Assembly: GCA_029718625.1 (NCBI GenBank)
Contig: CM056381.1
Location: 54,120,157-54,184,156, forward strand
Direction: 5' to 3'
Source: Synaphobranchus kaupii
Taxonomy: Eukaryota; Chordata; Actinopteri; Anguilliformes; Synaphobranchidae
Length of the DNA stretch: 64,000 nt
Below are positions 46,023-56,862 of the stretch, piece after piece. Numbering within the stretch: position 1 is the stretch's first letter; each line of letters starts with the position of its first letter. Made by a program: the position numbers and the translations under genes. The notes under the pieces are model-generated. The model was not told where the DNA came from, made no database searches, and worked only from the letters and a program-made list of their open reading frames with translations.

Positions 46023-47677
46023 GGCTGCGTCCCAATCCAGTTTTTGCTCCACCCTCGTAAACTTTACTTGCAAACTTCAATTGGGGGAATCCCTTTTGAG
46101 ACCAGGATGTACCCTCGCTCTCCATTTTAAGTGTGAGTCCAATCCGTTAGAAAGCCAAGTGAAGTTTGTGACATAGCCCGTCCACCCTCAACTTTTCTCA
46201 AGTGAACTTGTAACCGAAAGGTTGCAGGTTCGATTCCCAGATAGGACACTGCCGTTGTACCCTTGAGCAAGGTACTTAACCTGAATTGCTTCAGTATATA
46301 TCCAGCTGTATAAATGGATAATATGTAAAACATGATAAAAAAAAAAAAAAAGTTGTGTAAGTCGCTCTGGATAAGAGCGTCTGCTAAATGCCTATAATGT
46401 ATAATGTATGTAATGAACGAGTCTGCAAAAGAGCAGACTTGGCAACCTCATATTACCCACAATTCACATCGAACGTCCTGTTCAGTGATAATCACGTTAA
46501 TGTTTATCGCGGTATTATACATACAGAATGGAAAAAACGGTGTTTAGGTTAATAAATACAGGTTAATCTAGTAGTTTGCTATTTTTTATTTCATCGTTTA
46601 GCAAATTGCGTTACGCAGCAACAGAGTAGCGTACTGTGGAATGTAGGCCTACCAGGTTCTCTGTAGTTAATCTTGCTTTTAAACGTATTAGGTTAGGCTA
46701 CTCTCAATATTTTTCAGTAGGCTATAATTTGCCAGTTAACCTAACAATTGAATTTCTCAATAACCAAGATGAATAGGTAGCCTAAATAAACGTGTGCAGC
46801 ATTTTACTATATTCACATTTGTGCTGATGCAAAATGGGTTAATAGCTTATGTCATGCGAAGTGATCAATGAACAGCACATATTTGGGTAAATTTGTTTTT
46901 CTAGCTTGAAAGCATGCATTGCATTAAGAGGTTTTCCTCTTTAAATGTATGATTTCTAATGTTTAAATCACTTGACTAAATCGAGTGCTGTCTTAAATTA
47001 ATGACATTCTTTAACGTGATGAGGAGAAAAACGCAATGCAAACGTGCAACTCAGAGAAAACATTGGGATTTTTTTGCCAGTAATTATTCAGAATTATTGC
47101 CACCCAGTTATTAAACAATCTCACGTTAGTTATCTCTGTCATTGTCATTTGTTGTTCTTGATTATTCAGGGAATTTGTTTGATTGACATAAGCAAGTAAA
47201 ATAAACAGAAACAGGTTGAGAATATGTTCGGTTTAAATGCTTTATTCCAGCGTACGGGCTGTCCTACATATTTAAATGCTACGTGATTTTATGACACAAA
47301 TAAATATGCTAGCCTACAAAACTTGCTGTAGCCTATTTATTGATATTTGTTATTCAGCAAATCAATTGCTTGACTGATAATTAATGTAAACAGGTTGAGA
47401 GTTTCATTCATTTAAAGGTAGGCTACGGTGACAGACATTTTAGATGATCCAAGATCCCACGATAGGCCACTGTGCAGCAGCATGGTTAACTTCCGAGTAT
47501 AGATAGATGGGGTGAAGTGCGTCTCAATTCAAATAACCCGCTCCGCCCTCGCTCCCTCCCACTCGCTAAACGGAAGTGTATACTCCTGTTTTATTGGTAT
47601 GTGCGTCACATCCTCCCAAGTGAAGTTTGCAAGTGAAGTTTACGAGGGTGGAGCAAAAACTGGATTGGGACGCAGCC
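46023..47677. mobile_element. Nested TIR element, level 3 (CTT target duplication)
   Basis: The ends GGCTGCGTCCCAATCCAG and CTGGATTGGGACGCAGCC are perfectly inverted and extend inward through TTTTTGCTCCACCCTCGTAA for about 55 bp. CTT lies at 46020-46022 and 47678-47680. It carries a SINE and about 1.2 kb of non-coding sequence. Confidence 0.82.
46200..46412 (+). repeat. tRNA-derived SINE (V-SINE/DANA-like tail)
   Basis: A box B GGTTCGATTCCC is followed by ACACTGCCGTTGTACCCTTG, then an A run and the hallmark tail GTCGCTCTGGATAAGAGCGT plus CTGCTAAATG and TAATGTATAATG repeats. The 5' tRNA part is truncated (starts about TAACCGAAAGGTTGC). This tail is shared with L2-type LINEs. Confidence 0.8.
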
Positions 47678-48078
47678 CTTGTAAATCTCTCCTTCCAACT
47701 TTTCCTTGACCCCCATGACATTTTCTGGCGAGGTCAAGGAAAGGAAAAAGGAGTTATTTTTTTGACTATTCGAATGCAGCCAGACACTTTTATCTGTGAT
47801 AAAGAGATGCTGCATTTTTTTTTTTCAAATGTTAATTTTCAGATTCGAACGTCATTCTTTTTTTTACAATTCAAATAGCATTCGAATATCGAACCATCAT
47901 ATGACAGCCCTACTGTCCCAACTTTTTTGGAATTGGGGTTGTGCCTTGTCTCCCAATGTTAGTGTAAAATAGAAATGAGTAACCCATCTACCCACCCACA
48001 TGCATTTCCCCAGCCCAACCAACAGTACAAAACCAGGTATGCTTGTTAAGTGAAACCAAAATCGCATAGTAGAATCCC

Positions 48079-48098
48079 ACCCCCCCCCCCCCCCCCCC
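48079..48098. repeat. Poly-C run
   Basis: Homopolymer C tract of about 20 bases. Confidence 0.85.
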
Positions 48099-48484
48099 TT
48101 ATCTGAAACGTTGATGCGTAATACCCCCCATGCTCTGCAAACCTTTCTCATTCCTTCCAGTTCATTCTGGTTTTTCATTGACGATTCTTTTATCCAATAT
48201 AGGACATTATAGCCTTTGCAATTGTGTTTGCAATGTATTTTTGGATGCTTTGAACAATAAATTACAGACAGGTGTAACAGAATTTCTAGTTTAATCAGTT
48301 TAGTTTTATGGAAGCAACTTAGAATGTAGATCGCTTAGAATCGCTTGCCGAGGCGTAGTAGCTGTTTCCTGTTTTTACTTATTTACTAACTCGTCAGCAA
48401 GGCAAGAGAAAATCCTCACCTGCTTACATGGATTTTGGGAGTGGATCAGAACAGAAAATACCATAGTTACCAAGATACCATGAT

Positions 48485-48655
48485 ATATTTTGAGTGCAAT
48501 TCACATACTGTAGTGTAAGCGTTCATAGGTGGCTCAGTCATGTTTTATGTTTGATTTACCCTGAAGCTAGAACATTTTCCAGCATTTTCCTGATGGTGGA
48601 ATATTATTTCATTGGGATCCTATCGTACATAATCTACACTGTATCAGGGCCTCCG
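48485..48655. repeat. Dispersed repeat copy B (inverted partner of 13460-13630)
   Basis: Reverse complement of copy A: TTGAGTGCAATTCACATACT, CAGTCATGTTTTATGTTTGA, CTGAAGCTAGAACATTTTCC and TGGAATATTATTTCATT. The surrounding 47922-49450 shows no gene. Confidence 0.7.
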
Positions 48656-49458
48656 TCATAACTATGGCAATGGCCATTATTCTTTCATACAATAACACAC
48701 ATTCTCTTTTCCTTCTTAAAAAAACTGCGGTGCTGTGCATATGCACTGCACACCTTGTCACAGAAAAAGAACGTTCGCTTTTGCTTACGTTGAATGACTG
48801 TTTCTAGGAAACCCAGCATGCAAACCCCCCCTCAGTTTTGATTTTCAGTCTGAGAAAGCCAATGTAACGTTATTGTTCGGTAAGTATATTAACCTATATG
48901 AGGTAGCTTTTTCTTGTAAATATACATAAATATATAATTTCCCATTTCTTTTTTGTCCGATTAGGCCAAACTATTTATCTGTAGCTAGGCCTATTTCACG
49001 TTTTTGGTCGATGATGTTTGCCAAATTCAGTAAATCTTTGATCTGCCTTAGGTTAGCATTAGCTACCTGAGGTGAAATGTAACATTATCTAACGAACGTT
49101 AGCTAAGTTAAACTAAGGTTAGACTAACTTACTTTAATGTAACTTACATTTATCAAATGTAAGTCAATTTTACAGGAACCTAACGGTTATACGACTATAT
49201 TAGACACGGTTAACCTAATCGATACTCAAAGACAATGTTTAATTCAAAACAGTAACGTAGCCTCAATCATACCCAGCCAATGTTGGCAGTTACCGTCCGT
49301 TAGCCCAGCTGACATTTGCTAAAGTTAGCTAGAACCTAGACGTAGATATAGAGAAAAAAATATAATATGTCTGAGGCTTATATTTATGACTAGAAATCCA
49401 GTAAAGGTGTGGCTTTAGGAAACATTGGTAACTAGATATGTAACTACTGCACTATTCC

Positions 49459-49962
49459 AGTGGTACTCAATCTCAGTCCTGGGGACCCCTGTGTATGCTG
49501 ATCTTTGCTACAGTCAATCTCTTGCTTAGTTAAGGTTGTTGAACACATGTGTTTAAGTTCTTTAATAATTATTTTTCCTTTAACTTCTTAATAGGGTTGA
49601 CTCATTATCATTTGCTTTGTCTTTGTCTAATGAATTCTTCATTATCTAGCAAATGGTTAGTTTCAGTGGCAAGGTTTCCACACTTTCACCAATTAGGAGC
49701 CTATTGATTCACCTCAGTCTTTAATTTTATCAGTTACATTTTTCCACTTTTGTGTAATCGTTTGTATTATAACACAGTGTGCATCTGGGACTTTATTCTA
49801 GCTATTTCTGACATGTGTCAGATAATAATCCCTAAAAACATGAAAAGTGACTAATTAAGGAAAATTAGCAGCTTGTTCTGGGATTGCAATTTTGGTTGGA
49901 AGGAAATCCAGCATAGCCTACTCAGGGGTCCCCAGGACCAAGTTTGAGAACCGATGTAGGAT
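49459..49962. mobile_element. hAT-type MITE (about 504 bp)
   Basis: AGTGGTACTCAATCTCAGTCC and GGGGACCCCTG at the left are matched in inversion by CAGGGGTCCCCAGGACCAAG and GAGAACCGATG at the right. ACTATTCC flanks it at 49451-49458 and 49963-49970, an 8-bp target duplication. CAGTGGTTCTCAA-type tips are typical of fish hAT. Non-coding. Confidence 0.75.
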
Positions 49963-50140
49963 ACTATTCCTTCAAATATATTAAAACAGCAAATTGCCAC
50001 GCAGTCAATTGTAGCCTACATCCAGTGTGAATCTTAAATCAAGAGCTTGCATTATTTATCATTTACCGATAGGTGAAAGTTAGCTAGAACCTAGACGTGA
50101 TATGTCACAAAACTGGCCAACCGAATAAAAATAAATGTAA

Positions 50141-50533
50141 ATGTAAATTTTGTTTCTGATTTTTTCCCATTTTTCTCCCAATTTGGTAGCCAACTGAATC
50201 CCTATTCTAATACAATTCCCCCCGTGTAGCAACCGCTAGAGAATCGCTGCTACACAACCCTGTCAGCCGGTGGTAGGAAGGAGGGCGCCATGTCCTCTTC
50301 AGGGTGTGACTCCTCGTGCTCCTGACCGTGATTCCAACTCACCCAGGGCCATTCTGTGCACAGCGATTCTCTCCGAGCCCCTCCCCCCACCTGGGAGCAG
50401 CCGCCAATTGCCGCTCCCACAGGGCGCCGGACATGCTCGGATCTGGCAGGACCGGGGATCGAGCCCCCGATCCTCGGGGCGCAACCGCACAGACAAGGTC
50501 TGCGCCTTAGCCCGCTGCACCACCGTGGTGCCC
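50141..50533 (-). repeat. tRNA-derived SINE, second copy
   Basis: Same family and orientation as 15446-15834. The minus-strand head has GTGGTGCAGCGGGCTAAGGC (box A) and GGGGCTCGATCCC (box B). The tail is at the low-coordinate end. It is flanked by a 12-bp AAATAAATGTAA duplication (50129-50140 and 50534-50545). Confidence 0.85.
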
Positions 50534-50545
50534 AAATAAATGTAA

Positions 50546-51021
50546 TGTTAATGCAACGGCTAATTTATGTGCTTTTCTAACTTGGATAACGTTAGCTACT
50601 GTTATGTTTCAATTTCTCCATCAATCAGCAGCTATAGTCACATACTTTATGTATGTATGTATTTATTTATTTATTTATTTTAGTTTAACAGCTAACCCAA
50701 AAACCTTCCATATGCATAGCCTACTATCACAGTAATAGGTTTGGTTAGGCAAAAGGTTAAAGCAGTAAGAGTGCAATACTTTTCTGCAAGCTTACAGATC
50801 CCAGCTCGCCCCTCACAGCTCCCAGAAGGGCATCCAGCTTAAACCTTTTTTCTTAGGACTACACCACTATTAAAACCCCCTTGGTTGCTCTTCACAGGAG
50901 GAATGTGAAAGTAAGGAGGCAAGCTAGAGGAGCCGAAGCTCAAACAACATTAATTTAGTTCCAGAAAAGGTAGATTACGTGTCAAACAAGAAATCACAAT
51001 CAGTCAGATATTTATGATTAT
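50546..51021. other. Intergenic; possible LINE-tail fragment
   Basis: AGAAGGGCATCCAGCTTAAA near 50825 resembles a common RTE-type LINE 3' region. A TTTA-rich run lies at 50655-50685. Nothing else is supported. Confidence 0.3.
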
Positions 51022-51280
51022 GATATTGTAACGTTCCGTTCCCCTCCTGTCCTTCTCCGCGTTTTCCTGTTTTCCCTCCGTGTCATGTTGGATTCCCCTG
51101 TCCATGTTTTCCCATTTGCTGCAGGCTGGGCGTTTCCCTTCTGTGTGTTTCTCGGTTTCCTACTTTGGTTTCCACCTATCGCTTTCCCTGCTCTTGGCTT
51201 TCTTTCCGCACCTGGTTTATTGTCAATCACACTCAGTTACATTCCTCACGTGTTCGCCTTTGTTTTCTATTTTCACTCCC

Positions 51281-51323
51281 CTACTTAAACCCCCGGCTGG
51301 CTGCTAGTCGGCGCCAGTTCGTT
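51281..51323 (+). promoter_or_regulatory. LTR core promoter and self-primer segment
   Basis: CTACTTAAAC serves as a TATA-like box. About 30 bp downstream, GCCAGTTCGTT (51313-51323) is the exact complement of the primer-binding site at 52514-52524. If transcription starts at 51313, the first 11 nt of the RNA can prime reverse transcription, as known for Tf1 and proposed for sushi elements. The start site is inferred. Confidence 0.55.
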
Positions 51324-51758
51324 GTCTAAACTACGTTGTGTGTTCCTGGTCTTCTGGTTATTGTACGAGAGTGCTGTATGCTTGGTTGCGAACCTAACCC
51401 GTCAGCTTACTGTCGTTCTACCCTCCGGTCTGGTTACTATTCTGCCCTATCATTTACTGCATGCTTTGCTGCTAACCTGTCTCCCTCTAACTACCAGCTG
51501 TTCCTGCCTGCACCAGTCTGTAGCTGTTAGTCCGTGTGTTTGTGTGTTACGGTGCCTCCAACTCCAGCTCGCAGCACGGCCGCAGTGGGGTGTCTGCCTC
51601 GCTATCCTGCAGTGGTTCCTGTCCGGCCAAGGCGAATCCCTTTGCCGCGGTTACGGTCCCAGGTTCCGCAGCAAACCAGCTACCTCCACCGGCTCCAGCT
51701 GAGCCCCGCCACACAGTGCCGGCTACCTACCTCAGTATCCAGTCCCGTACCAGCTGAA

Positions 51759-52250
51759 CCTCCCGGTCCAGTTCCAGTCCAGTTCCGGTGCTTCGTGCAC
51801 CTCCAGTTTAAAGTCCAGTTCCGGCTTGGAACAATCCTGTTGTTCCTGCTGTCCAGTTCCAGTTGGACCTCCCGGTCCAGTTCCAGTCCAGTTCCGGTGC
51901 TACGAGCACCTCCAGTTTAAAGTCCAGTTCCGGCTTGGAACAGATCCTGTTGTTCCTGCCGTCCAGTTCCAGTTGGACCTCCCGGTCCAGTTCCAGTCCA
52001 GTTCCGGTGCTACGTGCACCTCCAGTTTAAAGTCCAGTTCCGGTTTGGAACAATCCTGTTGTTCCTGCTACCCAGTTCCAGTTGGACCTCCCGGTCCAGT
52101 TCCGGTTCAGTTCCGGTGCTACGTGCACCTCCCGTTTAAAGTCCAGTTCCGGTTTGGAACAATCCTGTTGTTCCGGCTGTCCCGTTCCAGTTCCAGTCCA
52201 GTTCCGGTGCTACGTGCACCTCCAGTTTAAAGTCCAGTTCCGGTTTGGAA
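51759..52250 (+). repeat. 109-bp minisatellite within the 5' LTR
   Basis: Units begin CCTCCCGGTCCAGTTCCAG at 51759, 51868, 51978 and 52087, with a shortened last unit. The 3' LTR has the same array, with one unit 18 bp longer. The unit length is not a multiple of three, and it is open in several frames by composition only. Confidence 0.9.
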
Positions 52251-52513
52251 CAAACCCGCCTACTCCGTGGTCCAGTTCCTGAGTGGACCTCCGGTCCAGT
52301 ACAGTCCAGTTCCGGCTTGGAACTCACCTCCTGTACTCAAGTCCAGCTCCGGCTTGGAGCAGTTCGTATTGAACTTTCTCACCCTGTATATTACTGTGTC
52401 TTATCTTTCTGTACAGCTTTGGGACTACCCCAAAGCTTAATAAAAACCCCTTGCTGTGAAATCTGCCTCCTGGTCATTGCACTTGGGTCCAGCCCGTATT
52501 TGGTTCGTAACAG

Positions 52514-52524
52514 AACGAACTGGC
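52514..52524 (+). promoter_or_regulatory. Primer-binding site, self-priming type
   Basis: AACGAACTGGC begins two bases after the 5' LTR end. It pairs perfectly with 51313-51323, rather than obviously with the 3' end of a tRNA. Confidence 0.55.
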
Positions 52525-52532
52525 CAAAAATC

Positions 52533-53516
52533 ATGGATCCAGCCGACCTGGAGCAGATTCGCCACGCCTTCTCCTGCCAGACTGCGGTCAGCGACTAACA
52601 GGGCCGTCGTTTGGATGACGTGTTGGAGGTACTGAGGGGCATCACGGAGCAGGTTGCTCAGCTCGCGCTTCACCAGCCTCTTCCTCGGATTCCTGTGGGA
52701 CCGACCCCTCCAGCTCCTGAACCGCCTCCCGAGGCTCCGGTTCCCTCGCCTAGCCGGGAACCCAGGGTTCAACACCCTGAATTATACCGTGGGGGTCTGG
52801 GGAGGTGCCGCGAGTTCCTGATGAAATGCGACATCGTCTTCCGTATGCAGCCCACTTCCTTCGCCTCCGACCAATGTAAAATCGCTTTCATTATGAGCAG
52901 CCTGGGAGGCAGTGCCCTGGAGTGGGCCACCTCTATTTGGGACAGCCAGGCTCCCATGTGCAACAACTTCGCGTCCTTCACCTCGGAGATGCGGCGCGTC
53001 TTCGACCACCCAGCCTGTGGGCGAGATGCTACCCAGCGCCTGCTTCAGGTCCGTCAAGGCAGCCGCAGTGTTGCGGAAATGGCGATCCAGTTCCGCACCC
53101 TCGCTGCGGAGTCCGGATGGAACGACACCTCCCTTCAAGGGGCGTTTCGTCAGGCCCTCAGTGAGGAGCTCAAGGATCAACTCGCTACCCGTGAAGAGTC
53201 CAACTCCCTTAACAGCCTCATCAGCTTGGCTATAGTCATTGACAACCGTCTCCGTATCCGGGCGCGTGAGCGAGGAAGGAATCCCGGTCGTCATCCGCTC
53301 TCCGACTCTTCTAGCACTCGTCTACACTCCTCCTTTGCGGGACCGAGAATCTCTGCTGCAGTGTCCGAGGAGGAGCCTATGCAACTGGGCAGAGTCTCCG
53401 TGGATGCTGAGGAGCGCCAACGCCGGTTCCGCACCAGGTCTTGCTTTTATTGTGGCAAGGTAGGCCACCAGATCGCCTCCTGTCCCATTCGACCAAAAGA
53501 GACGGCTCGCCAGTGA
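52533..53516 (+). CDS. gag: LTR retrotransposon gag, with one in-frame stop
   Basis: Gag packages the RNA into virus-like particles. The frame opens at ATG 52533 ([13 protein letters not shown]), hits a TAA at 52596-52598 and then continues open for about 300 codons. Recognisable parts are the retrotransposon gag core ([14 protein letters not shown], then RRVFDHPA, then [17 protein letters not shown]) and a zinc knuckle [15 protein letters not shown] (CX2CX4HX4C) near the end. It stops at 53514-53516. The stop lies only 21 codons in. It may be a point mutation in this copy, or translation may start downstream; no efficient Met start follows closely. The pol frame overlaps the 3' end by at least 76 nt. 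Confidence 0.85.
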
Positions 53517-56500
53517 AGCTGGGCGTACTGACGAGCCCTATCATCCCCGACCATGCTGCCCAGAACCGCCTTGTTTTCAAGGCCACCCTCCTTTGGAGGG
53601 ACAATTCCGTTTTATCATCTGCCCTCATCGACTCCGGGGCCGATGCGAACTTCATCGACATCTCCTTTGCCAGGAGGGCTGGCATCCCCACAGAGGTCCT
53701 ACCTTCCCCTATCACTGCTCTCGCCCTGGACGGTAGGAGCCTGGGGTTAGTGACCCACTCCACCGTTCCCTTACAGTTAATTGTATCAGGTAATCACCGG
53801 GAGACAATTCAACTTCTCCTCATCCACGCCAAGCAGTCCTCCATGGTTCTGGGTCAGACCTGGCTACGCCTATACAACCCTCACATCGACTGGCGAGCCG
53901 GTCGTATCCTGGCTTGGAGTCCTCACTGTCTAGCCAGCTGTCTTCGCTCTGCTCTACCCCCCCCGGGGGCCAAGTGTGACCGTTCCGATCAGCCTAGACC
54001 CAATCTAACTAACGTTCCTAGCCAGTATCATGACTTATCTCAAGTGTTCTCAAAGTCACGTGCTATGTCTTTGCCCCCTCACAGGCCCTACGACTGCTGC
54101 ATCGACCTCCTGGCAGGCGCTAAACTTCCATCTGGCCGCCTTTACAGTTTGTCGGGCCCGGAAAAGCTGGTCATGGAGACGTATATCAACGAGTCCCTCG
54201 CGTCGGGCATAATCCGTCCCTCTTCGTCCCCGGTTGGTGCAGGGTTCTTCTTCGTAGGGAAGAAGGACGGTTCTCTGCGGCCCTGCATCGACTACCGGGG
54301 CCTCAATGAGGTCACCATACGTAACAAATATCCCCTTCCTCTGATTAACACCGCTTTTGAACCCCTCTCCCAAGCAGTCACTTTTACCAAGCTCGACCTC
54401 CGCAACGCATACCACCTGGTGCGGATACGCGAGGGAGATGAATGGAAGACCGCTTTCAATACCCCGTTGGGCCACTACGAGTACCTGGTGGTCCCGTTCG
54501 GTCTAACTAACGCCCCAGCGGTCTTCCAGGGGATGGTCAATGATGTGCTACGGGACCTACTGGGCAAAAGCCTTTTTGTTTACATTGATGATATTCTGAT
54601 TTTCTCTAAATCCCCTCAGGAACACGTTCTCCACGTCCGGGAGGTCCTCCAGCGGCTACTGGAAAACCAGCTTTTTGTAAAGGCCGAGAAGTGCTCGTTC
54701 CACGTCTCCTCCGTCCCGTTCCTCGGCTTCATCATTGAGGAGGGCAGTATCCGGGCGGACCCGGCCAAAGTCAAGGCGGTGACAGAATGGCCTCAACCCT
54801 CCTCACGTAAGCACCTTCAACAATTCCTCGGCTTTGCTAATTTTTATCGCCGTTTCATCCGCAATTACAGTGTTATTGCTGCCCCCCTTACCAAGCTCAC
54901 CTCCACCTCCATTCCCTTCTACTGGAATTCCGAGGCCCAGTTGGCCTTTGAACAGCTCAAAGTTCGGTTCTCCTCTGCCCCCATTCTGTGTCACCCCGAC
55001 ACTACCCGCCAGTTCATCATTGAGGTGGATGCCTCCGACACCGGTGTAGGGGCCATTCTGTCGCAGCGAGCCGCCTTGGACAACAAGCTCCATCCCTGCG
55101 CTTTTTTCTCCCGGAGACTGTCCTCTGCAGAGCGCAATTATGATGTCGGGGATCGGGAACTTCTGGCTATCAAGCTCGCACTAGAGGAGTGGCGTCACTG
55201 GCTGGAGGGGGCAGGTAATCCCTTTATTGTTTTAACAGACCATCAGAACCTAATTTATATCCGATCAGCCAAAAGGCTCAATGCCCGTCAGGCTAGATGG
55301 TCTCTGTTTTTTGCCCGGTTTAATTTCTCTGTTTCGTTCCGCCCTGGTTCCCAGAATACCAAGGCAGATGCTTTGTCCCGCATTTTTTCCCTCCCCTCCA
55401 GTCCTGCTGACCCCGAGCCCATTCTACCGGCATCCTGTGTTGTGGCTGCGGTCTCCTGGGAGATCGAGGGGATCGTGAAGGCCGCCCAGGCTTCCCAACC
55501 GGACCCCCGCAGTAACCCTAACACGTCCTTGTTTGTGCCCAATTCCGTCCGCTCCCAGGTCCTTGAGTGGGTTCATGCCTCCTGTCTGGCTTGTCACCCA
55601 GGTGTTGCCAGAACTGTCGCCCTGGTCAGGAGGAGTTTTTGGTGGCCCACCCTCAAGGGGGATACCCGTGCCTTCGTCCTGGCCTGCCCTGTTTGCGCCA
55701 GGAGTAAGGCATCCCACCAGCCTCCCTCCGGTTTCCTCCACCCCCTCCCCGTCCCGGGCCGTCCTTGGAGTCACATCGGCGTCGACTTCGTCACCGGTCT
55801 GCCTTTGTCAGAAGGCAACACTACCATTCTGACAATTGTGGACCGGTTCTCCAAGGCGGTCCACTTTATCCCTCTCCCTAAGCTCCCGTCCGCCCTTGAA
55901 ACTGCGGAGCTCCTGGTGCTACATGTGGTCAGGCTGCACGGGATTCCCTCCGACATTGTGTCAGACCGTGGGCCCCAATTCTCCTCCCAGGTATGGAAGG
56001 CGTTCTGTGTGGCCCTGGGTGCCTCGGCTAGCCTATCCTCAGGTTTCCATCCCCAGTCTAACGGCCAGGCAGAGAGGGCCAACCAGGACCTGGGGGCCGC
56101 CCTGCGGTGCGTCACTGCCCGTAACCCCGCTTCCTGGAGCCGTTTTCTCCCCTGGGTGGAGTACGCCCATAACTCCCTTAAAAGCGCATCCACAGGGATG
56201 TCCCCCTTCGAATGCTCCTTGGGGTATCAACCTCCCCTACTGTCTGCCCAGGAGGCTGAGGTGGCAGTCCCGTCGGTGAGGTCTCACCTCCTCAGATGCA
56301 AACGCATGTGGAGACTTACTCGTACTGCACTCCTCCGCTCCAATTCCCGTTCCCAACGCCTGGCGGACCTTCACAGGACCGCAGCCCCGCAGTATAGGGC
56401 CGGTCAGCAGGTCTGGCTCTCCACAGCTAACATTCCCCTCCCCTCTTCTTCCAAGAAACTACAGCCCCGTTTTATTGGCCCCTTTGCCATTATTTGTTTT

Positions 56501-56851
56501 ATCAACCCTGTGTCCGTTAAGCTTTCCCTTCCTGTTTCCCTCAAGGTCCACCCGGTCTTTCACGTCAGTCAAATTAAGCCTGTCGCCTCCAGCCCACTCA
56601 GTGCCCCGGCTATCTCTCCTCCTCCGTCCCGGACTATCGACAATGCCCCGGCCTACACGGTGAGCGAGATTATCGACATCCGCCGTAAGGGTCGGGGCTT
56701 CCAATACATTGTCGACTGGGAGGGGTACGGGCCAGAGGAGCGGTCCTGGCTCCACAAGAGCCTCATTCTGGACCACTCTTTGATCCGGGATTTCCACAAC
56801 CAGTTCCCGGACAAGACGAGGCCTCCAGGTACGCCAGGTGGCGTCCATTGA
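53441..56851 (+). CDS. pol: LTR retrotransposon pol polyprotein (intact, 1136 aa open)
   Basis: Open without interruption. It lies in the -1 frame relative to gag and overlaps it, so expression would need a -1 frameshift or another mechanism; I saw no classic slippery heptamer. Domains by residue in this frame: protease DSGA at 64-67; RT about 215-430 with VPFGLTNAP and YIDD at 381-384; RNase H about 520-645 with Asp530, Glu573, Asp600 and Asp643; integrase zinc domain with His712, His719, Cys749 and Cys752; integrase core Asp782, Asp842 and Glu878 (35 residues between the last two); C-terminal chromodomain with [13 protein letters not shown] and [15 protein letters not shown] near 1080-1110. 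The chromodomain places it among chromoviruses, where it guides integration into chromatin. All catalytic residues are present, so it may be functional. Confidence 0.93.
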   Translation: MLLLWQGRPPDRLLSHSTKRDGSPVKLGVLTSPIIPDHAAQNRLVFKATLLWRDNSVLSSALIDSGADANFIDISFARRAGIPTEVLPSPITALALDGRSLGLVTHSTVPLQLIVSGNHRETIQLLLIHAKQSSMVLGQTWLRLYNPHIDWRAGRILAWSPHCLASCLRSALPPPGAKCDRSDQPRPNLTNVPSQYHDLSQVFSKSRAMSLPPHRPYDCCIDLLAGAKLPSGRLYSLSGPEKLVMETYINESLASGIIRPSSSPVGAGFFFVGKKDGSLRPCIDYRGLNEVTIRNKYPLPLINTAFEPLSQAVTFTKLDLRNAYHLVRIREGDEWKTAFNTPLGHYEYLVVPFGLTNAPAVFQGMVNDVLRDLLGKSLFVYIDDILIFSKSPQEHVLHVREVLQRLLENQLFVKAEKCSFHVSSVPFLGFIIEEGSIRADPAKVKAVTEWPQPSSRKHLQQFLGFANFYRRFIRNYSVIAAPLTKLTSTSIPFYWNSEAQLAFEQLKVRFSSAPILCHPDTTRQFIIEVDASDTGVGAILSQRAALDNKLHPCAFFSRRLSSAERNYDVGDRELLAIKLALEEWRHWLEGAGNPFIVLTDHQNLIYIRSAKRLNARQARWSLFFARFNFSVSFRPGSQNTKADALSRIFSLPSSPADPEPILPASCVVAAVSWEIEGIVKAAQASQPDPRSNPNTSLFVPNSVRSQVLEWVHASCLACHPGVARTVALVRRSFWWPTLKGDTRAFVLACPVCARSKASHQPPSGFLHPLPVPGRPWSHIGVDFVTGLPLSEGNTTILTIVDRFSKAVHFIPLPKLPSALETAELLVLHVVRLHGIPSDIVSDRGPQFSSQVWKAFCVALGASASLSSGFHPQSNGQAERANQDLGAALRCVTARNPASWSRFLPWVEYAHNSLKSASTGMSPFECSLGYQPPLLSAQEAEVAVPSVRSHLLRCKRMWRLTRTALLRSNSRSQRLADLHRTAAPQYRAGQQVWLSTANIPLPSSSKKLQPRFIGPFAIICFINPVSVKLSLPVSLKVHPVFHVSQIKPVASSPLSAPAISPPPSRTIDNAPAYTVSEIIDIRRKGRGFQYIVDWEGYGPEERSWLHKSLILDHSLIRDFHNQFPDKTRPPGTPGGVH

Positions 56852-56859
56852 GGGGGGGG
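56850..56859 (+). promoter_or_regulatory. Polypurine tract
   Basis: GAGGGGGGGG just before TACTGTAACG. It primes plus-strand DNA synthesis at the 3' LTR edge. Confidence 0.8.
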
Positions 56860-56862
56860 TAC

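Larger units (their letters stand above)
44954..47781. mobile_element. Nested TIR element, level 2 (AGA target duplication)
   Basis: GGCTGCATTCGAATAGTCAAA at 44954 is inverted at 47781, with AGA at 44951-44953 and 47782-47784. It contains the level 3 element. The shared ATTCGAATAG motif suggests it inserted in, or evolved with, hAT-like subterminal sequence. No transposase seen. Confidence 0.7.
44183..47913. mobile_element. hAT-like element, 3731 bp, with 8-bp target duplication
   Basis: The ends TAGGGCTGT (44183) and ACAGCCCTA (47913) are flanked by CTGTCCCA on both sides (44175-44182 and 47914-47921), the 8-bp duplication expected of hAT. TTCGAATAT-rich subterminal sequence is present at both ends. 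No BED finger or hAT dimerisation domain is encoded. Most of the length comes from inserts nested inside (44954-47781). The original element was about 0.9 kb and non-autonomous. Confidence 0.82.
51027..52512 (+). mobile_element. 5' LTR (1486 bp)
   Basis: Starts TGTAACGTTCC and ends GGTTCGTAACA. It contains a TATA-like CTACTTAAAC (51281-51290), a predicted transcription start about 30 bp downstream at 51313, a 109-bp tandem array (51759-52250) and an AATAAA near 52440 just before the LTR end. It is 36 bp shorter than the 3' LTR. Confidence 0.95.

Noticed and set aside
51322..52598. Long overlapping open frames across the LTR (SSSWTSRSSSSPVP-type)
   Set aside because: They arise from the stop-poor 109-bp minisatellite and occur in several frames of both LTRs.
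52782..53294. Minus-strand open frame opposite gag, and similar ones opposite pol
   Set aside because: Shadows of the GC-rich gag/pol sense frames; no domains.
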